From NCBI GenBank assembly GCA_002687795.1, contig NZBG01000012.1, positions 1 to 33,037 of the forward strand: a stretch of DNA of 33,037 nt, in the 5' to 3' direction. The translations under genes and the position numbers were made by a program. The stretch's first letter is position 1; each line of letters begins with the position of its first letter. Source of the stretch: Candidatus Woesearchaeota archaeon. Its GTDB lineage: Archaea > Nanobdellota > Nanobdellia > Woesearchaeales > GCA-2687795. The notes beneath the pieces were generated by a model. That model saw only the letters and a list, made by a program, of their open reading frames with translations. It did no database searches and was not told the origin of the DNA. Positions 25,082-32,258 of the stretch are shown here, one piece after another.

Positions 25082-25537
25082 TTATTCTATATATAAATTC
25101 AGTTTCTTTGGCTCAAACTTCCAGTTCAAAGGAAGCCTTTTTGCCCTTTTGTAGTATTTGACCAGCCTTTTGATCTTTGACTCAGTAAGCTGCAGCCCTC
25201 TTAGCGCGCTCTTATCATGCTTGTTATTCTCTAAATGCTTCTTTTCATTTATTGCCTTCTTAATCAAGGCCATTAAATCCTCTGGAAGCTCTTTCAGAAG
25301 GCTGCTCTCTTTCAGGATTTTTGTGATTTTCTTCTTAGTGACAGCGGAAACATCAGGTATCCCATACGTATCCCTTAGTATGATTCCTATATCTGATGCT
25401 GTCTTGCCTTCCTTAGCAAGCTTTGTGACCAACAGCTCAACCTCTTTAGGCTTATACCTCACCCAAGTGGATATTACCTTCTTTGAAGGTTTTGTTGAGC
25501 CTGCCTTTCCCTTCTTTCTTGAATACATACGTGCCAT
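25082..25537 (-). CDS. rps15: Ribosomal protein uS15
   Basis: 151 residues, the usual archaeal/eukaryotic length with the N-terminal extension. The opening MARMYSRKKGKAGSTKP, the segment WVRYKPKEVELLVTKLAKEG and the 16S-binding HDKSALRGLQLTESKIKRLVKYYK are diagnostic. Binds the central domain of 16S rRNA in the small subunit. A second in-frame ATG four residues in (MYSRKKG) is an alternative start. Co-directional with the DHH gene 17 nt downstream. Confidence 0.95.
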   Translation of the reverse strand: MARMYSRKKGKAGSTKPSKKVISTWVRYKPKEVELLVTKLAKEGKTASDIGIILRDTYGIPDVSAVTKKKITKILKESSLLKELPEDLMALIKKAINEKKHLENNKHDKSALRGLQLTESKIKRLVKYYKRAKRLPLNWKFEPKKLNLYIE

Positions 25538-25735
25538 TTTATTATATTATAAGGAAACAAAGAAATTCTTGTCTCCAGTATAGGAAAGTTAATTACAACC
25601 TGCCTATCTCTTGATTATTATAAGAAAGGCTGGCTTATTTATAAAGATTTTGGTTGGGTTACAGTCCAGGGCAATAAACTTTATATACCACTCAATAATC
25701 CCATTTATCATAACAAAACAAGGGAGATGATCATA

Positions 25736-25999
25736 ATGAAAAAACAAGTTGAAGAGCACAAGTTTGGAGATTTATTTCAAGGGAGGGTACACGTATTTGA
25801 TGGTTTTCCGTTTCCTTTAACGGGAGGAGAGTATGTGCTGATGCATTCTGGCTTACCAGCACCTTGTTTAGAGCAAAGATGCGACGAGCATCCTAATAAC
25901 AACAGAACCGGTTCTGCTGCTGTGATGCGCCAGAGAGGATGCGACGCTAAACCCAGTGAATATTGCAAAAGGCCTTACCTACACAGGTATGGGAAATAA
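25736..25999 (+). CDS. Small duplicated Cys-containing protein, copy A (87 aa)
   Basis: Unknown family. I start at the ATG at 25736, spaced correctly from the GGGAG Shine-Dalgarno (25720-25725); the ATG at 25727 would be too close. The core FGDLF-x4-V-x-VF-x-GFPF-x-LTGGEYVLM-x-S-x-L and APCLEQRCDEHPN is shared with copy B. The segment C-x4-C-x2-H might bind a metal. The tail differs from copy B and adds two more Cys. No signal peptide or membrane span. A TATA-like TTTATATACC (25680-25689) precedes the gene. The two copies form a short operon, with the second ATG 5 nt after this stop. Confidence 0.6.
   Translation: MKKQVEEHKFGDLFQGRVHVFDGFPFPLTGGEYVLMHSGLPAPCLEQRCDEHPNNNRTGSAAVMRQRGCDAKPSEYCKRPYLHRYGK
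25801..25885 (+). repeat. 85-bp direct repeat, copy 1
   Basis: Matches 26064-26148 at 78 of 85 bases by my count; the copies start 263 bp apart. It is the most conserved part of the two paralogous small genes, and most of the seven differences fall at third codon positions. Confidence 0.85.
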
Positions 26000-26004
26000 T
26001 CACA

Positions 26005-26238
26005 ATGAAAGAACCAGAGCCAAGATTCGGAGATTTGTTTAAGGAGTATGTATGCGTATTTAATGGATTTCCGTTTTCTTTAACAGGAGGAGAGTATGTA
26101 CTGATGTATTCTAGCTTATCAGCACCTTGTTTAGAGCAAAGATGCGACAGACATTTTAATGATAGTAAAGGCTGCTCTGCTGTTAATGATAAAAACATTT
26201 CAAAGGGCGTGAAGCGCCAGGGCTGGTATAGAAAATAA
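26005..26238 (+). CDS. Small duplicated Cys-containing protein, copy B (77 aa)
   Basis: Paralogue of the preceding gene. Start at the ATG at 26005 (MKEPEPRFGDLF), since homology to copy A begins just after it; an earlier in-frame ATG at 25963 lies inside copy A. Shared core: FGDLF, VF-x-GFPFSLTGGEYVLM, then SAPCLEQRCDRHFN. The C-terminal tails differ (here ending GVKRQGWYRK). The DNA core is ~92% identical to copy A, so the duplication is recent or kept alike by gene conversion. No function known. Confidence 0.6.
   Translation: MKEPEPRFGDLFKEYVCVFNGFPFSLTGGEYVLMYSSLSAPCLEQRCDRHFNDSKGCSAVNDKNISKGVKRQGWYRK
26064..26148 (+). repeat. 85-bp direct repeat, copy 2
   Basis: Second copy of the repeat at 25801-25885, inside copy B of the duplicated gene pair. 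Confidence 0.85.
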
Positions 26239-26376
26239 GCAAACTTAGTGAAGCATCAATAAAAACAAAATCATATATAGGCTGGCTTTCTAGCTATTGT
26301 TAAAGACTATCTAATAATAGTAACATTTATAAAAAAGAAAGGATTCCTCAAAATATTAATTTAGGGGGTAGATAAT

Positions 26377-26823
26377 ATGATTAAACAACTAAAGAAATCT
26401 TTTATAGGGTTAACAGCCTTTTTGGCTGTGATGATATGCTTAACAGGCTTCTCTTTGATTGTTGCAGGGCAGTACTCTGGAGCAGATGTTCAGGAAAAAG
26501 AAGGTGCGCCTGAATTCAAGTCATATGTAGTAACTATGTCTGAACAGTACACACTAAACTATCAGGTGGCAAGGTTATACAATGTTAAGATTGATGTTGA
26601 AGAGGTATCACCTGGAAAACTAAACCTAAGGCAGAATGATATAGTAAAGCTGATGGTTGATAGCGGCTTTGGCTGCGTGTTCAGCATCCATGGGTATGGC
26701 ATATCAGTGTATGTTCCTAAGGATGTAAAGACAGAGATTGCATTTAATGCTGTCAGGAAGGGCGTCTTTGCATATTCCTGCAAGGGAGAAATAGAAAGGG
26801 CAGGATTGGTTGAGGTTTATTAA
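26377..26823 (+). CDS. Exported cupredoxin-like protein with incomplete copper site
   Basis: 148 residues. A hydrophobic signal or anchor (~10-31) precedes a cupredoxin-type beta domain: LNLRQNDIVKLMVDSGFGCVF, then SIHGYGISVYVP and TEIAFNAVRKGVFAYSCKGE. His in SIHGYG and Cys in YSC lie where cytochrome oxidase subunit II/plastocyanin-type domains bind copper. The usual following His and Met are absent (KGEIERAGLVEVY), so a normal type 1 or CuA site is unlikely; a second Cys (FGC) may take part. A G-rich Shine-Dalgarno (about 26364-26368) precedes the ATG. Role unknown, perhaps metal binding at the cell surface. Confidence 0.7.
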   Translation: MIKQLKKSFIGLTAFLAVMICLTGFSLIVAGQYSGADVQEKEGAPEFKSYVVTMSEQYTLNYQVARLYNVKIDVEEVSPGKLNLRQNDIVKLMVDSGFGCVFSIHGYGISVYVPKDVKTEIAFNAVRKGVFAYSCKGEIERAGLVEVY

Positions 26824-26853
26824 ACCTCTTTTTTATTTCTTTTTTTCTAAATA

Positions 26854-26893
26854 AAGCGATGCGAGAAAACATAAAATAGCCCTGTCAGGATTC
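26854..26893 (+). repeat. Extra copy of the tRNA-Gln 3' end and flank
   Basis: 40 bp that match 26968-27007 at 39 positions. The copy holds the last 17 bases of tRNA-Gln (minus strand) and 23 bp of its downstream flank. It lacks the rest of the tRNA, as left by an integrated element or by a local duplication. Confidence 0.75.
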
Positions 26894-26967
26894 CCACATA
26901 AGGGTTTCACCCTTATCAACCCGTGGTCTATCACTCACTTCGTTCGTGATAGCCCGACTTGGTTACG

Positions 26968-27007
26968 AAGCGATACGAGAAAACATAAAATAGCCCTGTC
27001 AGGATTC
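26968..27007 (+). repeat. Partner repeat overlapping the intact tRNA-Gln 3' end
   Basis: Matches 26854-26893 at 39 of 40 bases. Between the two copies lie about 74 bp with hairpins (ATAAGGG/CCCTTAT and CTATCAC/GTGATAG), and no gene. Confidence 0.75.
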
Positions 27008-27075
27008 GAACCTGAGTCGCAAGGTCCAGGGCCTTATGCTTAAATTTGCATGCTTGACCACTACACTACAGGGCT
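26991..27075 (-). tRNA. tRNA-Gln(CTG) with a 12-nt intron
   Basis: The minus strand folds as a tRNA: acceptor AGCCCTG/CAGGGCT with A73, D-arm GTGT...GCAT with GG in the loop, variable CGAC, T-arm TCAGG-TTCGAAT-CCTGA. The anticodon arm only closes if 12 nt are removed, giving CAAGG-CCCTGGA-CCTTG with anticodon CTG (Gln). The mature length is 73. The overall pattern matches archaeal tRNA-Gln. Position 33 would be C rather than the near-universal U. A TATA-like TTTATAAATC (27099-27108) lies upstream, and T-runs follow the 3' end. Confidence 0.85.
27034..27045 (-). other. 12-nt intron in tRNA-Gln, non-canonical position
   Basis: Exon ATGC pairs with intron GCAT to form the 4-bp core of a relaxed bulge-helix-bulge. 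Cutting after the second base of each flanking bulge removes ATTTAAGCATAA and joins a perfect 5-bp anticodon stem. The site is between positions 29 and 30, in the stem, not at the usual 37/38. Confidence 0.65.
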
Positions 27076-27211
27076 ATAATGCAAGAATATCCAAAGTGAT
27101 TTATAAATCTTTATAATAAAGACATTGCCAAAGGAATTTTTGTAAAAAATTCTTTGTAGCCTTTCAGAAGAAGATAAAAGGATAAGATTATTATTTTTCA
27201 GTAAAACTTAT

Positions 27212-28462
27212 ATGTTTTCTTTCAACAACATCTTTAAAATGCAGGCAGTAGCTAATATTGAAAGGAAATTAGCAGAATATTCTCCCACTAAATATTCAAA
27301 TAAAGAAATACCTGGAATTATTCCATTCTATAGAACAACCAATGCCCCTCAAGAACAAAAAGCAGAACCTTTGGAAGAGAAAATAATAAAGTTTCCTGAT
27401 AAAAGATATGCCACAGAACATATACAGTTTAAAACCCCTACACCTCTTAGATATTTAGTAAATCCTGATTCAGCTTTATCTGAGGTTTATTGTCTCCCTG
27501 AAGGGCAAACAATAGTTAGAAGGAACTGGAGAAAACCTGATATAACAAATAAAGAGCTGGAATGTTTAATAGAATTATGCGGGGAAGAATATAGAGCTAG
27601 TTTAGAGAAAAATAATGAAGTGGGAAATGATTTCAGTGCTTATTTAAGAGAATCTGAAAATGATGATGCAAGAAAGAGGATTTCTAAGAGGAAAACACCC
27701 GGCAAATTCTGTGTAGCTCCTTATGGAAGATTGGGGGCTCCTAAAAAAATGATAGCTGCAGTATCAGATTCATCTTCCATAGATGATTACTTCTTAAATT
27801 CGGATAACTACTTTGAAGCTTTTGAAAAGATGTCAAAAGCTCTCCAGGAGATGGGCATATCAGAAGAAAAAGCTGGTTATGCCGCAAGAAGCGGAGTAAG
27901 GTACCATGAAGATTATCATAAAGAGCAAAGTTGGTTTGTTAAGCACAGAGATAGCCCTTTCCTTGCAGAGTTAAATGGGGAACTTGGATTAGCTGATAGG
28001 CTGTATAATACATCTCAAGACCCAAAATACAGGGAAAGGCAAAACGAGTTTGCAATTCTCTCAGATATTTGTTTGAATAATGGGTTAGCAATGATAGCAG
28101 CATATTTTAGTGATTATGGTGTCGCCTTTACTCCAGGTAATATTTTAAGATACGTTGGAAAAGAAATGCCCAATGGAGCATTGCAAAGATTACTAAGAAA
28201 AAGTATTGAAAACGGGGAAATAGACTTAAATAAATTAGAGAAAATAGGCAAAGAAATAATCGAGGATTATAGCGATAGAGGTGAATTAACTAAAATAGAC
28301 CATAATAAGCAGGATTCAAATCATAAGAAGACATATGATGGAAAGGAAGCAGAAGAAACGCAAGCGGAATCAGATGCAAAAAATTCTGAAACAGAAGGGG
28401 AAGAAGCTGGAAAAGATACAGCAGAAGCAACCGACTCAGCAGAGCAGGCAGAAGCTGTATAA
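27212..28462 (+). CDS. Unknown protein with possible HExxH metallopeptidase motif
   Basis: 416 residues, no clear signal peptide or membrane span. Residues 232-236 read HEDYH within ARSGVRYHEDYHKEQSW, which fits the zincin HExxH motif in a helical setting. A Glu at 279 (RQNEFAILSDI) could be a third zinc ligand. The region just before it (MGISEEKAGYAARSG) is helical. The last ~60 residues are an acidic, low-complexity Glu/Ala/Ser/Thr tail, probably disordered. The start is uncertain: ATG at 27212 lacks a good ribosome site and another Met lies at residue 10. HExxH can occur by chance, so the peptidase call is tentative. Confidence 0.55.
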   Translation: MFSFNNIFKMQAVANIERKLAEYSPTKYSNKEIPGIIPFYRTTNAPQEQKAEPLEEKIIKFPDKRYATEHIQFKTPTPLRYLVNPDSALSEVYCLPEGQTIVRRNWRKPDITNKELECLIELCGEEYRASLEKNNEVGNDFSAYLRESENDDARKRISKRKTPGKFCVAPYGRLGAPKKMIAAVSDSSSIDDYFLNSDNYFEAFEKMSKALQEMGISEEKAGYAARSGVRYHEDYHKEQSWFVKHRDSPFLAELNGELGLADRLYNTSQDPKYRERQNEFAILSDICLNNGLAMIAAYFSDYGVAFTPGNILRYVGKEMPNGALQRLLRKSIENGEIDLNKLEKIGKEIIEDYSDRGELTKIDHNKQDSNHKKTYDGKEAEETQAESDAKNSETEGEEAGKDTAEATDSAEQAEAV

Positions 28463-28512
28463 CCATTATCGTTAAATATATATATCCCTACTTCTCACCA
28501 TTGTGTGTAATA

Positions 28513-28848
28513 ATGGAACTTACACTGGAGGAGTTAAAGGTAATCAAGGAACAGGTTTCTGAAGGAAAGCCTTTAAAAGAAGTTTTAACACAATTCTCTG
28601 ATGCGGAAATCACAATAGTTCTGCTTAGATATCCTCCATCGCATGTATTGCACATAGGTGAAGCATTCTTTAGGCCTGATGAAGCTATAAAATACATAGC
28701 TAACACCCCAGCCAGCCCTCATAGAGTAGATGGAACAATTGGAGATTTAGAAAAATGCGCAATCTTGGATGGAAACTGCCAATCTCTTAAGGAAGGTAAG
28801 ACAGATTCTGTTTATGCTTTACTAGGAAGAAAACTAAAAGAACTCTAA
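28513..28848 (+). CDS. Small helical protein of unknown function (111 aa)
   Basis: I start at the ATG at 28513 (MELTLEELKVIKEQVSEGK); a TTG at 28501 would add four residues. A TATA-like AATATATATATC (28475-28486) lies close upstream. The sequence has an amphipathic helical opening with a helix-turn-helix-like look (LKEVLTQFSDAEITIVLLRY), then PPSHVLHIGEAFFRPDEAIKYI. No known family recognised. It lies 42 nt upstream of a winged-helix gene on the same strand. Confidence 0.5.
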   Translation: MELTLEELKVIKEQVSEGKPLKEVLTQFSDAEITIVLLRYPPSHVLHIGEAFFRPDEAIKYIANTPASPHRVDGTIGDLEKCAILDGNCQSLKEGKTDSVYALLGRKLKEL

Positions 28849-28890
28849 CTTTCCGCAACATTATTATACAAACTATCCTTACTTTATTCT

Positions 28891-29214
28891 ATGCAAAGAG
28901 GAAGACCTTCTAGATCTAAGATAAGAGAAAACATAACAGAAATACTCTATTTCCTTAAAGATGGCTATGGCTATGACATTTACAAGGCATACTTAGCCAT
29001 CTTCCCCAAAGTAACGCTAAGATCAATCTATTACCATCTTAAGAAAGGGGTTGAGTTAGAGGAGTTTAAGATAAAAAAGATAGCCCCTGAGCAGGGTAGT
29101 TACAGCTGGGGAGCTTCTGTAGAAAGAACTTATTACAGCTTAGGGCCTAATGCTAAACCAATTGGAGATATTAAAGTAAAAAACTTTGTTGACAAAAATC
29201 ATAAAGAGAAATAA
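28891..29214 (+). CDS. Winged-helix DNA-binding protein
   Basis: 107 residues. The start MQRGRPSRSKIREN has an AT-hook-like RGRP. A winged helix follows: ITEILYFLKDGYGYDIYKAYLAIFP-K-VTLRSIYYHLKKG (recognition helix), then a wing through IAPEQGSYSWGASVERTYYSLG. It resembles PadR-like regulators and a small protein family I recall from DPANN archaea. Targets unknown. The gene converges on DUF655. Confidence 0.7.
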   Translation: MQRGRPSRSKIRENITEILYFLKDGYGYDIYKAYLAIFPKVTLRSIYYHLKKGVELEEFKIKKIAPEQGSYSWGASVERTYYSLGPNAKPIGDIKVKNFVDKNHKEK

Positions 29215-29221
29215 TTCTATC

Positions 29222-29788
29222 TTAAACGTCCACAAATATCCTGTGCTTTTCTATGCCTTTGAGCTCGTTCATTACCCTGTGGATAATGATTTTCTTAGGC
29301 TCTGGCAACAGCTTAACCCTTTTTTTCAGGTCATTAAAGCTCTCAAAAGGCTTTCCTTTCCTTTCTTCAAGGATTTCCCACATATGCTTCTTTCCCAGGC
29401 CTGGCAACAGCTCTAACTGGTGCATTCTTGTGCTTAAAGGCGCGGAATTATTAAAAAAATCAACAAACCTCTTCTCATTCTCTGTTACAAGCTTCTCTAT
29501 GCTGTATTCAAGCTCAGCCTTGGCTGTGGCTGTGAGTTTTTCTAAAGGAAGTTTTCCTAGAATATGATGGATCTCTTCCCTTTTCCCTTCGCCTATATAG
29601 ATATCTTCCCCTGGCTGCAGCTGCCTTGAATCCTTTTTAGGCACAAGCTCAAGCAGAGTGAAATGCTCTTTGCCCAAAGCCTGGACAATAGCGTTCTTTC
29701 TATGCGAAGGTGTGCTGTCAAATGGATACCCGTTTGGCAGGTAATCCAGCACAACTGCCTTTTCCTCTCTGGTTATTTTCTTGAACAT
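29222..29788 (-). CDS. DUF655 family protein (OB-fold plus helix-hairpin-helix)
   Basis: 188 residues. Archaeal DUF655 proteins sit next to rpl21e and rpoF, as here. Visible: AVVLDYLPNGYPFDSTP at the start, an OB-like region with QLQPGEDIYIGEGKREEIHHILG, and C-terminal HhH elements LELLPGLGKKHMWEILEERKGKPF and FNDLKKRVKLLPEPKKIIIHRVMNEL. It probably binds RNA or DNA and has been tied to translation or transcription by gene order. 94 nt separate it from rpoF; that gap has a short hairpin and no gene. Confidence 0.9.
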   Translation of the reverse strand: MFKKITREEKAVVLDYLPNGYPFDSTPSHRKNAIVQALGKEHFTLLELVPKKDSRQLQPGEDIYIGEGKREEIHHILGKLPLEKLTATAKAELEYSIEKLVTENEKRFVDFFNNSAPLSTRMHQLELLPGLGKKHMWEILEERKGKPFESFNDLKKRVKLLPEPKKIIIHRVMNELKGIEKHRIFVDV

Positions 29789-29882
29789 TTTATTTCACTA
29801 GTCTTAGACTGGCGGTTCAAAGTGGAATAAAATGTGCTCAAAAGTGAGTGGCCCGAACGGTCACGAACTTTCGACACATATT

Positions 29883-30221
29883 TCACTTCTTTACAAATTC
29901 TTTTACAGTGCTTATTATCTTCTTTATATTTTCATTATTGACAGTGATTGTATAGCCCTGGAGCGCTGATTTAAGCTCTTCTGTTGAGGTTGGCATTATA
30001 TCAACAATCTTGCATATATGCTTCTCTTTCAGCCTTGGCACCTTCAGCTTGTCAAGCTTCTCAAATAAGGCTTTGCTGTCTTTAAGTGGAAGCTTGGTAA
30101 ACTGGTTCAGATACTCAACTGTTTTATTTACTCTTATATTAGGATCTTTGATCTTAGACAGGTCTTCTTTCACTTCAGCCATTGTAAGAGGCGTTTCTGA
30201 GATTGTTTCTTTTGCTTGCAT
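29883..30221 (-). CDS. rpoF: RNA polymerase subunit Rpo4 (RpoF, Rpb4-like)
   Basis: 112 residues. Forms the stalk of archaeal RNA polymerase with Rpo7 and helps open complex formation. The HRDC-like fold is visible: PLTMAEVKEDLSKIKD, VEYLNQFTKLPLKDSKALFEKL, LKEKHICKIVDIMPTSTEELKSAL. The MPTS-x-EEL-(K/R) segment is the family signature. It follows rpl21e by 10 nt in the conserved order rpl21e-rpoF-DUF655. Confidence 0.92.
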   Translation of the reverse strand: MQAKETISETPLTMAEVKEDLSKIKDPNIRVNKTVEYLNQFTKLPLKDSKALFEKLDKLKVPRLKEKHICKIVDIMPTSTEELKSALQGYTITVNNENIKKIISTVKEFVKK

Positions 30222-30231
30222 TTTTTCCTCC

Positions 30232-30522
30232 TTATGCCTTTCTTAGATGAACAGGGTGTATTACCAGGGTTTTTTGCTTGCTTTTATCCTTTATTGCTAC
30301 AGTATAGCAGTTTCCCTTCTTCTCTTTGATAACCCCTATTTTGGAATGGAATCTATGTGAATATATGCCTTTCTGGATGCCTGGCTCTATATTTAACAGC
30401 ACCTTTTCCCCTTTCTTAAACTCCTGAAAGTACTTTCTAAGGCTTATTTTGCCCTTTTTTCTTATGTTCTTACTGAATTTATTCCTGGTCTTTCTTCTGG
30501 TTCCGCCAATTCTCTTAACCAT
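30232..30522 (-). CDS. rpl21e: Ribosomal protein eL21 (L21e)
   Basis: 96 residues, typical. Basic and glycine-rich N-terminus MVKRIGGTRRKTRNKFSK, then KISLRKYFQEFKKGEKVLLNIEPGIQKG, YSHRFHSKIGVIKEKKGNCYTV and VIHPVHLRKA. Archaeal/eukaryotic large-subunit protein. First gene of the rpl21e-rpoF-DUF655 group. Confidence 0.95.
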   Translation of the reverse strand: MVKRIGGTRRKTRNKFSKNIRKKGKISLRKYFQEFKKGEKVLLNIEPGIQKGIYSHRFHSKIGVIKEKKGNCYTVAIKDKSKQKTLVIHPVHLRKA

Positions 30523-30675
30523 TTTTAGATTCCCCCAACTATTTAAGGCTCATAAGATGTTATATTATAAAAAGCTTTTTATTATATGGGCTTCATCCAA
30601 AAAAAGGTTGCCATCAATATCCTGTTTTGACAATTTCCGATAACTTTAAATATTTTAATGTTCTGTGTTTTTGGA

Positions 30676-31455
30676 ATGAGCGAAAAAAAGGAAGATGTCG
30701 AGATACCCTTTGCAACATATGATGTTGAAGGGAGGAAAAAGGCTAAACAAAAAGAGCATGAGCATTCAGAGCATTCGCATTCTAAGGAGCATAATATATT
30801 CAATATTAAAAAGGAGAAAGGCGAGATTGTAATCCCTCTTCATCCAATTAAATTAAACGCAAGAACCTTTGAGAGAAGCATTTTTATTGCTATTATACTC
30901 TTCCTTGCATCATTATTGGTATTTAAGCCAGCATTTATTTTCTGGGAAGGAAACCCACTGGTAAAGGAGACTGCCTCTAATGATGTTGTTGGGGCTGTAA
31001 CAACTGAGAACTCCAGCAATGATACTATTGAAGCTGAAACAGCTGAAGAAGAAGAAGAAGAAGAGGAGGAAGAGGAAGAGCCGGAAGAAACCAGTTCTGG
31101 TGGACTGACAGGGAAGATAAAGCTTATTGTAGGGGTTATAGGCTCTGAGGAGAAAGATACAGGCGGCAAAATAACCTCTGTAGGCTTTGTTGTTGACAAC
31201 CAAAAATCAGCCTTTGTTCCTCAAGTAAAGATATATATTTTTGATGCAGATTCAAGGGATATCTATAAGACAAGGCCAAGAGAAACCTATGAGGCTGAGA
31301 GCGTTCTTGGCGCAGGCAAAAAGCTTTCTAAGGTGGTTTCAGTATTAGCCCAGTTCCCTGATACCAGCGGAGGAAAGACAGTTAAGCTTGAGCTTTATGA
31401 TGCAGAAACAGATGAGCTTCTTGATGATGGCTCGAAAGTGGTTGTAATTTCGTGA
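30676..31455 (+). CDS. Single-span membrane protein with His-rich head and Ig-like domain
   Basis: 259 residues from the ATG at 30676 (MSEKKEDVEIPFAT). I prefer it to the ATG at 30658 because the TATA-like TTTAAATA (30643-30650) lies at the right distance. The cytosolic head contains EHEHSEHSHSKEHN, a possible metal-binding stretch. A membrane span (~80-100, FIAIILFLASLLVF) follows. Outside are an acidic Glu tract and a beta-rich domain (GLTGKIKLIVGVIG, then VPQVKIYIFDADSRDIY) resembling FxLYD/CARDB-like modules. Function unknown. Transcribed divergently from rpl21e. Confidence 0.65.
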   Translation: MSEKKEDVEIPFATYDVEGRKKAKQKEHEHSEHSHSKEHNIFNIKKEKGEIVIPLHPIKLNARTFERSIFIAIILFLASLLVFKPAFIFWEGNPLVKETASNDVVGAVTTENSSNDTIEAETAEEEEEEEEEEEEPEETSSGGLTGKIKLIVGVIGSEEKDTGGKITSVGFVVDNQKSAFVPQVKIYIFDADSRDIYKTRPRETYEAESVLGAGKKLSKVVSVLAQFPDTSGGKTVKLELYDAETDELLDDGSKVVVIS

Positions 31456-31534
31456 GGGTTTTGAATATCTCTTTCTGGATTGAGGACACTTTCTTTTATA
31501 GTTTTATACCTCTCCAATGTTTTAATGGAAAAGT

Positions 31535-31563
31535 TTATATATAGGATGATATACTATATATAA
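31535..31563 (+). promoter_or_regulatory. Promoter/operator of the TumE-TumA-like pair
   Basis: TTATATATAG (31535-31544) and CTATATATAA (31554-31563) form a perfect 10-bp inverted repeat with a 9-bp spacer. The left arm overlaps the TATA box, centred ~27 nt before the ATG at 31565, and the right arm touches the start. This suits autorepression by the antitoxin. Confidence 0.6.
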
Positions 31564-31564
31564 T

Positions 31565-31873
31565 ATGAATAAAGCTATACCTATTATTGAGCCTAATAGG
31601 GAAGTTACAGAGAAAGGAAATATAATAGCTTTTTCAGCTTGGGAGGTACCAGTCTCAAAGTTTTACCCAGAAGGTGTGAAGTATTCCCTTGTGTTGATTT
31701 GTGATAATAAAAGAGTAATTGGCTTTGACAACTACAACAATGAAGGCCACCATAAGCATTACTTGAAGGAAAATGTATTGGTTAAAGAAAAGTTAAAGTT
31801 CAAGAGCTTAGAAGACACAATAAATAGGTTTTTAGAAGAAGTTGACAGATTTGAGAATAAGGAGGTTGATTAA
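31565..31873 (+). CDS. tumE: TumE-like toxin (DUF6516)
   Basis: 102 residues. The motif YSLVLICDNKRVIGFDNYNNEGHHKHY (two pieces around residues 40-66) matches the TumE/DUF6516 pattern of a small beta sheet, F-DN and a Gly-His-x-H segment. These proteins are toxins of a type II system partnered by a helix-turn-helix antitoxin. The message is probably leaderless. The antitoxin gene starts 1 nt after this stop. The toxin-first gene order fits the pair. The biochemical target is not known to me. Confidence 0.75.
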   Translation: MNKAIPIIEPNREVTEKGNIIAFSAWEVPVSKFYPEGVKYSLVLICDNKRVIGFDNYNNEGHHKHYLKENVLVKEKLKFKSLEDTINRFLEEVDRFENKEVD

Positions 31874-31874
31874 T

Positions 31875-32258
31875 ATGGAAATCAGAAAATTGACAATTAT
31901 AGTAGAGCCAAAGCAGGAATTTAGAGAAAGAATTAAAGGTTATGCTAGAAAAATTGATAAAGGAAAAAGAGGATTAATAGCAGGGGAAAGCATATCTTTC
32001 CCAAGTATAGATGTGCTTAAACAATTTCTAACACCGAAGAGAATACAGTTACTGAGAATAATCAGAAATCAAAAGCCTAAATCCTTGTATGAATTGGCAA
32101 AACTATCTGGCAGGAAACAAGAATCTGTGTTCTATGATATTAAATTATTAGAGAACTCAGGGTTCATTGAAATTGAGAAGATTAAGGATGTCAGAATTAA
32201 GACCATACCCAAAATTGGTTATGACGAGGTTGATGTAAGGATTCCGATAAAGGCATAA
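31875..32258 (+). CDS. tumA: TumA-like helix-turn-helix antitoxin/regulator
   Basis: 127 residues from the ATG at 31875, chosen because a GGAGG (31860-31864) precedes it and it follows the toxin stop by 1 nt. The N-terminus (MEIRKLTIIVEPKQEFRERI) probably contacts the toxin. The winged helix FLTPKRIQLLRIIRNQKPKSLYELAKLSGRKQESVFYDIKLLE matches the HVO_A0114-like family of archaeal regulators. Likely neutralises TumE and represses the operon through the inverted repeat at 31535-31563. Its stop is directly adjacent to the end of the archease gene. Confidence 0.78.
   Translation: MEIRKLTIIVEPKQEFRERIKGYARKIDKGKRGLIAGESISFPSIDVLKQFLTPKRIQLLRIIRNQKPKSLYELAKLSGRKQESVFYDIKLLENSGFIEIEKIKDVRIKTIPKIGYDEVDVRIPIKA

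Noticed and set aside
26991..27075. tRNA-Ser or tRNA-Pro reading, or a class II tRNA with long variable arm
   Set aside because: Those folds give mismatched stems. Removal of 12 nt restores a complete tRNA-Gln with all arms.
29789..29882. Possible small RNA between DUF655 and rpoF
   Set aside because: Only a 6-bp hairpin (GTGGCC/GGTCAC) and a short palindrome are seen, with no box motifs.
30840..31203. Ser-rich and Phe-rich ORFs opposite the membrane protein gene
   Set aside because: They are mirror images of the Glu tract of the real gene at 30676-31455.
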